From NCBI RefSeq assembly GCF_030272615.1, contig NC_081409.1:913879840-913943839 (forward strand): a stretch of DNA of 64,000 bases. The letters run 5' to 3'. Shown here one piece after another: positions 22,638 to 33,021 of the stretch. This DNA is from Cryptomeria japonica. Lineage: Eukaryota; Streptophyta; Pinopsida; Cupressales; Cupressaceae. Below the pieces are notes generated by a model, which searched no databases, had not been told where the DNA came from, and saw only the letters and a list, made by a program, of their open reading frames with translations. Position numbers and translations under genes: made by a program. Position 1 is the stretch's first letter. Each line of letters starts with the position of its first letter.

Positions 22638-22990
22638 TTGGTTTGAGGCTGATTTTGGAATGGGCTTGTCTGGGTGGTCTCATGGTACATGAGAACAATT
22701 AGTTGAAAATTGGAGATCAAAATCCACCATTTCAACCTTTTCATTGGTGAAGTGGAGTGGACTTTTGGTTTGAGGCTGATTTTGGAATGGGCTTGTCTGG
22801 GTGGTCTCATGGCACATGAGGGCAATTAATTGAAAATTGGAGACCACTTCAACCTTTCATTGGTGAAGTGGAGTAGACTTTTGGTTTGAGGCTGATTTTG
22901 GAGTGGGCGTGTCTAGGTGAAGGTCTCATGACAGTGGAGGGCAACCAATTAAAAATTGGAAATCAAAATCCTCAACTTCTTCAACCTTTC
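22638..22990. repeat. tandem repeat, three copies of about 105-127 bp
   Basis: Each copy begins TTGGTTTGAGGCTGATTTTGG (starts 22638, 22765, 22881), continues with a GGTCTCATG segment and an AATTGAAAATTGGA segment, and ends near TTCAACCTTTCATT. Copies differ by deletions as well as substitutions; the third has a GTGAAG insertion. No known element ends were found. Confidence 0.85.
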
Positions 22991-23436
22991 ATTCGACGGA
23001 GTGAGTCGAGTGCTAAAGTTGATGCCCATATTGACTGGAAGCTTTGAAAGATTATATTGTGAACGGAGGTTGAATCTCCTACAATATTTTTCCAAAAGCT
23101 GTTTTTCAAAATCCTAGCAAGCAATAAAAACGGTAAGAGGTGCAGGTGAGTTAATCGAAAAGAGAAACTGCAAGCATGTATCTGAAGGAGATTCTGCACT
23201 GAGGAGAAAGCATGCGCGTGCTCCTTTTTATCCGAATCTAGAGAGCATTTGGTAGAGTTTAGAGATAGAGGTAGAAACAGAGGAATGGAAGCACAGATGC
23301 CGTAGCAATCGGAAAAACATAGTCTCCAGTTGAGTTGGCAGGATCTTGGTCGCTGTCGCCTTCCTCCCTTCCTTTTCTGCATTGCCATCATTTCAATCCA
23401 ACTGTCCAAAGAAAAAACGAATGCATTAAACGACAC
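22981..23436 (-). CDS. unassigned 151-codon frame
   Basis: An open frame from ATG 23436 with a basic stretch (KRKGGRRQRPR, residues 21-31) and later Leu-, Ser- and His-rich segments. It overlaps the end of the tandem repeat on the other strand. I recognise no family, codon use is not clearly coding, and it may be fortuitous. It lies in a stretch with somewhat higher GC than the surrounding spacer. Confidence 0.15.
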   Translation of the reverse strand: MSFNAFVFSLDSWIEMMAMQKRKGGRRQRPRSCQLNWRLCFSDCYGICASIPLFLPLSLNSTKCSLDSDKKEHAHAFSSVQNLLQIHACSFSFRLTHLHLLPFLLLARILKNSFWKNIVGDSTSVHNIIFQSFQSIWASTLALDSLRRMKG

Positions 23437-23747
23437 ACACGTTCATTTGGACAAATGTGCACTGTAGTTCATTTTCTATTTAAATAAAAAATCTCAAACT
23501 CCTCTCCTAGTAATTATTCCACTGAATACGGGGAAAAAACAACACTTCATAACTGACGGGATGGGGTTAATGGCAACACCCGTACAAACAGGAGTGACCC
23601 AAAAGCCGACTAATCTGAGGGAGAGGCACAAGTTACAAGCATGCTCTATTCCTACTCAGTTCAGTTCCATCGTCCTTCGTGATAATTGTGAATTGTGGCA
23701 GTAACAGACTGGCATGAAAAGAAAGCACATATAATGAAGCAATTATT

Positions 23748-23930
23748 CTACAGTTCACTCCATTTGTAGGGTCTCTTCCCTGCCCTGCATGCAAAGCAGT
23801 CCAAAGCAGGGCACTTCACATTTCTAATCATGTGTTTTCTTGACAGCTTGCCAATCTCTGTTTTCTTGTGATTGCGTGTAAAGTTTTTTAGCACTGGCTG
23901 CTCTAAAAACGTTCTGTTTGGGTATCTGCT
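23748..23930 (-). CDS. possible terminal exon of a small Cys-containing protein
   Basis: The minus-strand frame ends at TAG 23750-23748 with the C-terminus GKRPYKWSEL preceded by CPALDCFACRAG (four Cys in 12 residues). The frame opens upstream without a good ATG. A CAG near 23936-23930, after a pyrimidine-rich TTTTTCC stretch, could serve as a splice acceptor, which would make this the last exon of a spliced gene. I do not recognise the family. The basic, Cys-rich tail would fit a small secreted peptide (speculative). Confidence 0.2.
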   Translation of the reverse strand, partial: SRYPNRTFLEQPVLKNFTRNHKKTEIGKLSRKHMIRNVKCPALDCFACRAGKRPYKWSEL

Positions 23931-23999
23931 GTCGATGAAGTGGACACCAGGAAAAACAGCCAGTCCCAATACATACTTGTAACTAGTGTATTTATTAAA

Positions 24000-26462
24000 A
24001 TACCATAAAGCAGAATCCGTGCAGAGAACTTCACGATCTCCAAGGAATATTGCGATTTAACTAATGAGGGTGAGGTTTAATCTTAATTAATAGAAATCTG
24101 ATGAAGTACGTACTTAAATGACACTTTGTACAGGCGTTATTAGGTTAATGGGACTTTACAGTCAGTCCGTTCAGTCTTGGGGAAAGAAATCGAGAATGGC
24201 TAGTTAAAAAGATTATCATAAACAATGGAAGTACAGTTGTCTTATTATTGCCCAATTTGAATAATATTTTTAAAGATAAAAGCCTTATCATGTTATTGGG
24301 ATTGGCTCAATCATTATCTTGTAGTTTAATAATGTGTATTTATGTTGGATTTGTTTTAAGTGTTCGAAGTTGAATGAAAACTTGCTTATTAAAGAGAAAA
24401 TCAGTAATTTACTAGGATTTGATGTTGACAAACACTCAAGGTAAAAAAGTAATGTATACTTATATTTAATGATAAGTTCTTGATTAGACAAATGAAATAT
24501 CTTTTTCATGTAAGAAAATAAAAACGTTTTTAATTAAAATTTTCAAACACTTAAAGATAAAAAAATAATGGACATTCACTTTTAATGATAAGTTATTGAT
24601 GATTAGACAAATGAAATCACCTTTTATATGAGTGTAAGGAAATACAAATGTTTTTATATTAGAAGTTCAATGATAAACAATAAATAACATCACAATTAGT
24701 AATTAACTAAAAAATAATGAGTTAAGCTGATAATAACATTGAAAGCAAACACAGCCTACATTGGTTTCAATTTGGCTCCGTCTCAGGAGTATAAGAAGGT
24801 GTGGATTGAGGGAGATTCTCTTTAACATTATCAATTGCTTGAGGAGGGCTTAGGAGCCTGGTTCGACTATCCATGGGTTGATATCTAATTGCATAGCTAT
24901 TTTGGAATCTTTTGATGATTGTTTTATATCTGATATTTTAATTAAAAAAGGGTAATGCACACTCACCTTTAATGATAAGTTCTTGATGATTAGACAAATG
25001 AAATCTCCTTTTACATAAGTGTAAGGAAATAAAGTTTTTTTTATTTAATAGTTCAAAGATAAATGATAAATCACATCACATTAAGTAATTAATTAAAAAA
25101 TAATGAGTTGAGTTAGTAACAATATTGAATATGTTTTTCAAAATGTTGAAAAGGATCAAAGATTTAACTTCAAAAGTAATAATGGAATATTTTGTTAAAG
25201 ATTGCTTTTTAGTGATCTAAATTAGCTATATATGATAAGATCTATGATTGATATGCTTGGACAAATTGCTAATTATTTTATTCTTTGTTTTAGGTAATAT
25301 GTGTGCTATATTTAAATGATTTCAATGTTTGTGAGTTCAAACTTGATCTTGAACTTGACTACAAATGTTGCCTATGTGCCTTTCGATGTTTGAAATTTGT
25401 TTGACTTGATATCGAGCCTTGTCTAAAAATTTGCGGTGTTGATGGACACATTTAGGAGCTTGTTATGTGAGGATATTCTCCTAATTCAAGCCTCTACATT
25501 CGAGTTAATGGTTTGAATAATAATTGAGGACACAGCAAGCAACCAAGTTGTATGGATAACATGTTGCTATGATGTTGTGTTAGCTAATAATGTGTTATTC
25601 ATACTCCCTACATGATGATGCAATATTCATTTCTAGAGTTGGATCTTGGAAGCCTAAAGTGAATTAGGGTTGTCCTTTGATACAACACTGTAACATGCAA
25701 ATTACACACTTTGTGCTAAATCAGGCAAAGTAATGCCTAATAAGAAGTTGGTCTGGTTTAATTTTAGTTTGGTGGAAACTAAATGACAACTTCATGTTTA
25801 GGAAAAGTTATACTTAAGTCAATGGAGGTAGGTTTACTTCTAATAGAAATGTTGAGATGTTGAAGTGATTTATATAACAATGGCCAAGGTGAAGTAAACA
25901 CATGACATGCATGAAGAATCTCATCCCTTATTGATTAATGACATAAAATGCACGAGTTGCAAGGAATGTGGTAGGTGAACAAGCTCTTGTAATTTGATAG
26001 ATAGAAATGTCTATTTGATTTTGCAAGGAAGCCTTGGAGGTACAATGTAAAGTTGAATGAGTGAGTGATTATTATTCTACATGGTTTATGCTATGTCTTA
26101 CATGAGACATAATCTATATAAAGGATGGTTAAGCCAACAAGTAAATACTATCAAATGACACATGTATTGTATGCTTTGCAACACTTTAATTCCCCTTTTG
26201 TGGAAATCACAAAGAAAGTTTGTTTTCTAGAAATGAACACATCACATCACAACCTTTCATTGTTGAGAGGAGAATGAAATGCACAAAGTAACTCAAACAT
26301 GGGGCGTAGATTTCAAATCCTCTTGTGAGAAGCATTTGCCAAGGTTTGATAGAAAATAGAGGGGCCCTTTTTTTATTTTTCCAATAATTAACCATTTTTA
26401 AAAGATTATTCCCTTAGTAGCATAATCTAAATCCCTGATGTGACGAAAATGTAAGAGTAAAT
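24000..26462. other. AT-rich spacer with degenerate direct repeats
   Basis: A unit built on AATGATAAGTTCTTGATGATT and GACAAATGAAAT occurs near 24468, 24588 and 24976, with its tail (ACATCACA, then AAAAAATAATGAG) near 24700 and 25080. Between the second and third copies, about 24760-24950, a short plus-strand stretch reads KVWIEGDS, reminiscent of the RNase H domain of plant LINEs. Nothing else is supportable. Confidence 0.4.
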
Positions 26463-27133
26463 TGTTGGAAATCTAAGCTATGTTTTCATTGATGCCAAAC
26501 TTGGTGGTCTAGATGGAGTCTTGTATTGTTGCAGGTTTCTTTGTTCGGTGTTGCTGTTGAGTTTGTGTTGGTGGAGCTTATTTGGAAAGTTACAGTTGTG
26601 GCAAGTTCAATATGCAGGAAAAATTACTTAATGCCACAATGGTAGAATGCTTTGCATTCCTCCAAATGGTGAAGATTATGTTCTTTTTGGTTTGCAAGCT
26701 GTAGAAGTTTGTTGTTGTTGTTTTCTAATAGTGAGGGAGTTTGTCAAACTAGTATGGAAAATGCTTGGTGGCATATGGATTTGTAGAATCTTGTGATGTG
26801 GTTTGGTGGATATGTTTATTTGGTTAATGCGATATTTAAGTTTAATTCTCTAGTGTTGTTTTTGTTCCACAAGTGAGTTATTTTGATTTGTGCTTGGTAT
26901 ATTCAGCTGTGATATGTTTTTTAGTGTGTCAATTGGATTATATTGATTGGATCATACTTTTTGGTTTGGATATGGATTGGAAGGAGAGTTAGAACATTGT
27001 TATGAGTCCCTTTGTGGTGTGTGGAGATCCGCGTTAGGCATTTTGAATTGGAAGATATTTTTGGTCGACTAGTTGCTAAGTTTTTTTTGCTTATCTACAC
27101 ATTATGTTTGATGTCGACTTTGGAGGATATGTT

Positions 27134-28658
27134 TGTTGGCATGTTAGGCATAATTGATACAGATGGAGAACGATGACTGAACTGGTATGAGATTGTTTGA
27201 GATGACATTGTGATGAAGAGATTGAGATTACATGATGGATGACTCTGATCAGTTATTTGTGTTGTCATTGATGGCAACTAATTTTTATTCATGTCTACTA
27301 ATGTTTAATTATGTTGTATTGTGTCATCTAAATCTTTTGGTCTACTGGTAAAGAATCAAGAAACTGAGAATTAGGAACTTAACTAGTAAACAAGGAAATA
27401 TTTTGATTGTATCTGGTGATTGGTGATGATTGAGGCTTTGTGGTTTTGAATGTGAGATTTTATCATTGTAACATATATCTGACTAAAACCGCATCATGTT
27501 GTGACAACCAGAAGTTATGTTTATCATTTCTGTTGAGTTTTTGCCAAGGTTTAAGAAGGGTTTAAGGATTGGTAGAGAATTCTCTTGACCGGTAATAATT
27601 TTTTGGTTTGGCGGTGATCTACATCAAGTTTACATGTTGATGATAACGCGACACAAACCACATGAAGTGTTTGAAATATGTTTTGGCGCATTTGGAGAAG
27701 TGAATTTCTTGGGAATGTGCAAAGTGCTTAGCGGAATGAGCTAATGGTTTGACTTTGTATCAGATCGACTTGATATGACGGCTTATGATCATTCAACGGT
27801 TGATATTGATTTGTAATTGATTGTAATGATCCACATGATGATCTAAAATGAGTTGTAAAGATCTGTGATATCTATGTTGTAAGTCTTAGGGTTTTGATGC
27901 CAACCTCGTTGTAAAGGTTATTCATGTCGGTAAGGTTGATGTTTTGAAGTTTTGGTTGTTTTTGAGAAGTGTGTGAAGCTGAACCAAGGTGTGAGAAGAT
28001 CTGCCAGAGTGTTGCAGACTTAGAACTTAATTGGATCTGATCAAGCAAGTAGTTGAGTTCTATACACAGATCATTCACTGATGTTCTCTAACAATTACAA
28101 CAACTAAAATCCCTTAACCAGGTAGGTCATAACATGCCTCACATTGTAAAATCCCCTAACAGGGTGACTCAATATATGAGTTCTAAATCCTCTTGCGAGG
28201 TTGATCCTAACAGATCAAAGCTCCTAATAGGGCCGAGGTAAATCCCTTAACTGTCTGGTGACTCCTAACAGGGTCTGCTCCTAACAGGTCATCATTGTAA
28301 GCTTCTAATAGGGCGCATTCCGAAAGAGTGCAAAATATTTGTGGGTACCAATTCCCACCGTGGTTTTTCCCTATTTGGGTTTCCATGTGAAAATCATGGT
28401 GTTCATATGGTAAATATTTTTGATGTGAAGGTATGCTTTACTTTGAATTTATGTATGGTTAATGAACACTTAATGTGCAACATTGATATATCAGTTTAGT
28501 AGATGTTTACCAATAGATACCGGTACTGGTAAATGACTCTAATGTTGGTCTATGTTTGATTTGGCGAAAGTTTATGAGTCTAAGTTTTTGATTTCAAATT
28601 ATTGTTAATATTGATTCACCCCCCCTCTCAGTATTAACTGGATCCTCTAAGATTAACA
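27134..28658 (+). repeat. 5' LTR of copia element A (1,525 bp)
   Basis: TGTTGGCATG...GATTAACA. It contains TTGTCATTGATGGCAAC at 27262-27278 and the LTR-end motif GATTCACCCCCCCTCTCAGT near 28612-28631. A run of CTAACAGGGT/CCCTTAAC-type units occupies about 28110-28310. Confidence 0.92.
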
Positions 28659-28660
28659 AT

Positions 28661-28672
28661 TGGTATTAGAGT
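28661..28672 (+). other. primer-binding site of element A
   Basis: TGGTATTAGAGT, two bases after the LTR end; a near match to the initiator-Met type TGGTATCAGAGC with a C-to-T change. Confidence 0.8.
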
Positions 28673-28727
28673 GTTGGTCCTCTGTGTGTAGAAAGCCTAA
28701 CAGCTTGAGGGAAAGATCATGTGAAAG

Positions 28728-29500
28728 ATGATGAAGAAGGAGGGTCCTAAGTTTACCAAGGACAACTACCGGATATGAAGTGATCAGATGAAGATCTACA
28801 TTAAAGGAATGGGTTCACAATATTGGAATCATGTGGTAATCAAGTATGTTGCTCCTACTACCAGCCCCTTGACACCAGATGAACTAAAAGAACAACAAGA
28901 AAATATTCAGGCCCTTGAAGCAATTGTAAATACTTTGTTTGACTTTGAGTATATAGATGTTCATGGATTAGAGACTGCAAATGAGGTATGGGAGAAATTT
29001 AATTTAATTTATGGAGGAGATGGACATGTACAAAGAGAAAAGGAAGAAATTTTAAGAGGAAAGTTTGATGATATGAAAATGGTTGATGGTGAGAACATAG
29101 CACAATATGGTCAAAGGATTAAGGAATTTATAGGTGGTATAAAGAGTGCTGGAGGTAAGATTGAAGATGATACTATTTTTTAGTAAAATGCTTAGATCTC
29201 CTTTATCGCAATATTCTATCAAAGTTTTTGCTATTCAAGAATTGAGATCCATTTGAAAAGATAAAGTCACTGTTGATTCTCTAATTGGAAAGTTAATTGC
29301 ATTTGAACTAAATAATTTTGATAATAGTATTTCTAAGCCTTCTGAATCTGCTTTTATGAATCTGCTTTTAAGGCTTATGTAATTGGTACATCAACAAGGA
29401 AAGGAAAAGATGTTTGTCATAATCATGACTGTAGGTCTAGTCATGGTGGTAGCAAAGGTGATGGTGATGATGAAGATCATCTAATAAAACTTGAGGCATT
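28728..29500 (+). pseudogene. copia element A gag (broken)
   Basis: Gag begins at ATG 28728 (MMKKEGPKFTKDNY), soon meets TGA 28776-28778, and continues in frame to 29182 (landmarks GSQYWNHVV, EKFNLIYGGDGHV, GKFDDMKMVDGEN), where a TAG and a frame change occur; homology continues (QELRS, LIAFEL). The same protein in element B aligns throughout. It would form the virus-like particle; here it cannot be made whole. Confidence 0.85.
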
Positions 29501-30698
29501 ACTGGCTAAAAGATTCCCTAGAGGAAATGGGAAAAAATAAAGGTAAATTACCCTTGAAGTGTTTCTCTTGTAGTAAAATTGGACACATAGCTGCTAACTG
29601 CCCTAACACTGATAAGGAAGAGAAGTTTAGGAAATTCAAAGGAAAAGGTAAGAAACATTGTTATGTTGTAGTGGATGAAGGTGTGACCGATGATGAATCG
29701 AAAGAAGATGACAATGAGGAGATAGTATTTGTTACTGTGAAGGAGGATCTGACTGATGAGGCATTGGTGTCTCACATGGATAATAGCGATGAATGGATAA
29801 TAGATAGTGGTTTCTTACATCACATGATCGGTGACAAAAGTAAGTTCTTATCCCTTGAAGAGTTTGATGGAGATGTTGTAAGGTTTGGTAATAACTCTCC
29901 CTGCATGGTTAAAGGTAAAGGATCAATTTCATTAAATGGGAAGAGTAATGCAGATGATATCTTTTGGGTTGATGGACTAAAACATAACCTCTTGAGTGTT
30001 GGACAAGTTAATGATAAGGGATATATACTTGAATTCAAAAATGGAGTGTGCAGGATTCTTGGAAACAAAGGAGAATTGATTGCTACTGGAAAGCATACTA
30101 GACGTAATCTATTTCATCTAAATACTAATGTAAATGATTGTTTGGTGGTGAATATTGAAGATAGCTGGTTGTGGCACAAGAGATTTTGTCATGTCAATTT
30201 TGACAATTTGATTAAAGTTTGTAAGTCAAGTATTGTGAGAGGTTTGCCCCAGCTTGTGAAGCCAAACAATATGTTATACAAGGATTGTTAGATGGGTAAG
30301 ATGACCTCTGTATCTTTTAAGAGTAAGTCTTTCTCTTTAGAGAATATTCTTGATTTGGTTCATACTGATCTTTGTGGTCCTATGAGGACTAAGAGCTATT
30401 TTGGTGATAAGTACTTCATGATATTTATTGATGATTTTTCCAAAATGATGTGGGTAACTTTTCTAAGAGAAAAGTCTTAGGCATTTAGTAAATTTAAAGC
30501 ATTTAAAGCTCTTGTTAAGAAGGATACCAGGAAGAATCTAAAATGTTTGAGATTTGATCGGGGAGGTGAATTTACTTCTAATGAGTTTGTGAAGTTGTGT
30601 GATGAATAGGGAATTAAGAGGTAAATGTCAGCTCCTAGAACTCCACAACATAATGGGATAGCAAAGAGAATGAATATAATAGTTGTTGAAGCTACTAG
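29491..30698 (+). pseudogene. copia element A zinc knuckle, protease, integrase N-part (broken)
   Basis: In one frame: CCHC knuckle CFSCSKIGHIAANC; protease DEWIIDSG with catalytic Asp intact; the GAG-pre-integrase segment (LWHKRFCHVNFDNL); and an integrase core with HTDLCGPM and LRFDRGGEFTS Asp residues. Stops occur at 30289 (TAG), 30478 (TAG), 30607 (TAG) and 30622 (TAA). At the third catalytic position the sequence is NGIAKRMN, Lys in place of the Glu of the DDE triad. The gene is then cut by element N at 30699 and resumes at 37329. Confidence 0.88.
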
Positions 30699-31491
30699 TG
30701 TTGGCATATGCACACTCCAATGAGACATTGTATGTGATTGAAGGTTTTGTCATTGATGGCAACCATACAATCCTATGACATCGGCATCATCATAACACAC
30801 TTTACACCGACACTCAGAACACCGGCACCGACACAGAGAAAGGAAGCATACCGGCACAGAGGCCGATAGGATTTTTGATATATTACATTTTTGTTTATTA
30901 TTGTAAAAACCTTGTAAGCCAACTTGGCAAGTTGTAAAATGACTTATATATAAAAGAGATCATTGCAGACATTTTGTAAGGAAGGGATGTAAGCGAAAAA
31001 GTAAGGAGAAAAAGATTAGGCAGACCTATTATGTGAAATATAGGTTAAGGGGTATATGTAAAGAACATAGCAGAAACCGGTACTGAATCTGGCATTGAAG
31101 ATGCTATTGTAAAGCAGTACAAGTTATTGGATTTGTATAATCCACATTGTAAGTCAGTGAGACTTCCCATTTGAGTAGTGAGCTCTTGGCACTTGGCCTT
31201 CCTGCATGTGCAGGCCCCTATTGTAAGTAATATTCTCTTATTGACCAGTAAGTGAATATTGTGGGGCACAAATCCCATCAAGGTTTTTTCGACACCGGGT
31301 TTCCTTGTTAAATCATTGTGTTATGGTGTGATTTTCATGTGGTTTCTTTCATTTTTGTTTATTGCATTATTTCTTGCATACCGGTACACTGCTACAATAT
31401 GTTCTACATGTTTTAAGTTGAGAAATTCTAATTACCGGTTAGATACTGATTCACCCCCCCCCCCCTCTCAGTATCTGTGAGTTTCCTAACA
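30699..31491 (+). repeat. 5' LTR of element N (793 bp)
   Basis: TGTTGGCATATGCAC...TTTCCTAACA. TATA box TATATATAAA at 30945-30954 (matching one near 36780 in the 3' LTR). TTTGTCATTGATGGCAA at 30746-30762. A C-run before CTCTCAGTATC closes the LTR, as in the copia LTRs here. It differs from the 3' LTR by scattered changes and an insertion of about 20 bp in the latter. Confidence 0.92.
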
Positions 31492-31493
31492 AT

Positions 31494-31505
31494 TGGTATC
31501 AGAGC
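31494..31505 (+). other. primer-binding site of element N
   Basis: TGGTATCAGAGC two bases after the LTR end; complementary to the initiator tRNA-Met 3' end. Confidence 0.92.
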
Positions 31506-31562
31506 TTGGTCCTCTATTTTCAGAAGTCTAACAGCTTGAGGAAGATCTTGACACCGGTAAAG

Positions 31563-32718
31563 ATGGAAAATCTGATGAAGCAACTTGAAGCAGCTCTCTC
31601 AGACTATGATACAAAAAAATTGAAAAATATCAAACTAGAAGATGATCTAAAAGCAACTTAGGATATCATTTAGGCACTTCAAGAGAATCTTACTATTGCA
31701 AGAAATAAGAGAAGAGAACTTTGTGAAAAGATGCAAAATGAGAATGATGAAAAGGAATCACTTAATGATATGTTAAGTAAGCTAAAACTGGAGAACATAA
31801 CTACAAAGAATGAGATGCAGGATATGACTGAGATTTTGTAAAGAGATTGAAGATAGGGAGAAAAATAAAGAAGAATTGACTAGAAGACTAAGTGATGCAG
31901 CAAATGGGAACACAAGACTTAGCTATGAAAATGATCTATTAAAGACAGATCTGATGCACACTCAGAATGACTCCAATGAACTGATGAGACAAAAAGAAGT
32001 CTTAGAAAGAGAACTAGAAACTGCAAATCAACATAAAGAAAAATTCAAGAAAAGCTCAGAGGAACTTGGTAACTTGCTGAAGAATCAAAAACCTAAAGGT
32101 GACAATTCTGGAATTGGCTTTGAAGTTGGTGAAAGCTCTGGTACTGCAAACACACAGGATCACAGCAAACCGGTAAGGGAACCTAATGCTTATAAATTCA
32201 ATGGAAAATGCTTTAACTGTAATAAGTATGGTCATAGAGCAAATGAATGTAGATCTAGAAATTATCAGAATATCAACACACCCACCGGTCAATGTTCTAA
32301 ATGCAACAAAGTTGGTCACAATTCTGAGAATTGCAGAATGAATGTGAAATCTTATGTTTGTGGAAGATTTGGACATTTATCTAATCAATGTAGAACACAA
32401 ACCAGCATAGGTTATGGGAAAGCTATTCAAAAGAATAATGCAACTTGTTATGCATGTAACAAGATTGGGCATATTGCAAAATTCTATAGAAGTAAAGGAT
32501 CACCGACAGACAACAAAAGTTCTAGCTTGAAAGGTAAAGAAAAAGTTGAAGAGGTTAAGCAAGAATTCTCAAAACAATGGATTAGAAAAGCTGATCTAAA
32601 TATTGGGAATACTCCTCCACTGGTAGAACTAGTCAATGCTTCATCGACAAGACAGAGTGATGCTTCATCGACAGGATAGAGTGATGCTCCACCGGCAGGA
32701 AGTTCTTCATCAAATTGA
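31563..32718 (+). pseudogene. element N ORF1: coiled coil plus four zinc knuckles (gag-like)
   Basis: ATG 31563 opens a Lys/Glu/Leu-rich coiled coil of about 190 residues, homologous to the minus-strand ORF at 15609. A Gly/Ser linker follows, then four CCHC-type knuckles: 32209-32250 (CFNCNKYGHRANEC), 32293-32334 (CSKCNKVGHNSENC), about 32350-32391 (first Cys replaced by Ser) and 32446-32487 (last Cys replaced by Tyr). Copia gag normally has one knuckle. A QSDASSTG-like repeat ends the ORF. Breaks: TAG or TAA codons near 31660 and 31672, a 1-nt frameshift near 31838, and TAG 32677 in what is CAG in the adjacent repeat unit. Likely an RNA-binding particle or chaperone protein (inference). Confidence 0.75.
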
Positions 32719-33021
32719 AGAAAGTTTCCTTGAGGGTTTGGCAATCTAATGACACATGTGCTATCATTCTCTCGGTTAGAGATGAGAAGTTGGAAATTAC
32801 TTCATTACCGGCAGACATGTTAAGTTACTACTTAACCGACATGCATTTAATGTGGTAGATGGAAAATTAACACTATAAATTTGTGGTTTTGGCTCCATTT
32901 CATTTCACCAAGATTTCAAACCTACGAAGAGCGTGAAGATTCCGAGCTAAGGCATTTTGAGCAAGAGGCAAGAACACTTCAAGCAATCATCCATCCTAAA
33001 GGTAGTAAAAGGTATTTTATC

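Noticed and set aside
28110-28310. regularly spaced CTAACAGGG units as a CRISPR-like array
   Set aside because: Irregular spacing and degenerate units inside copia LTRs of a plant genome; also present in B LTRs.
31494-31505. tRNA gene near the TGGTATCAGAGC strings
   Set aside because: These are primer-binding sites beside LTR ends; no cloverleaf surrounds them.
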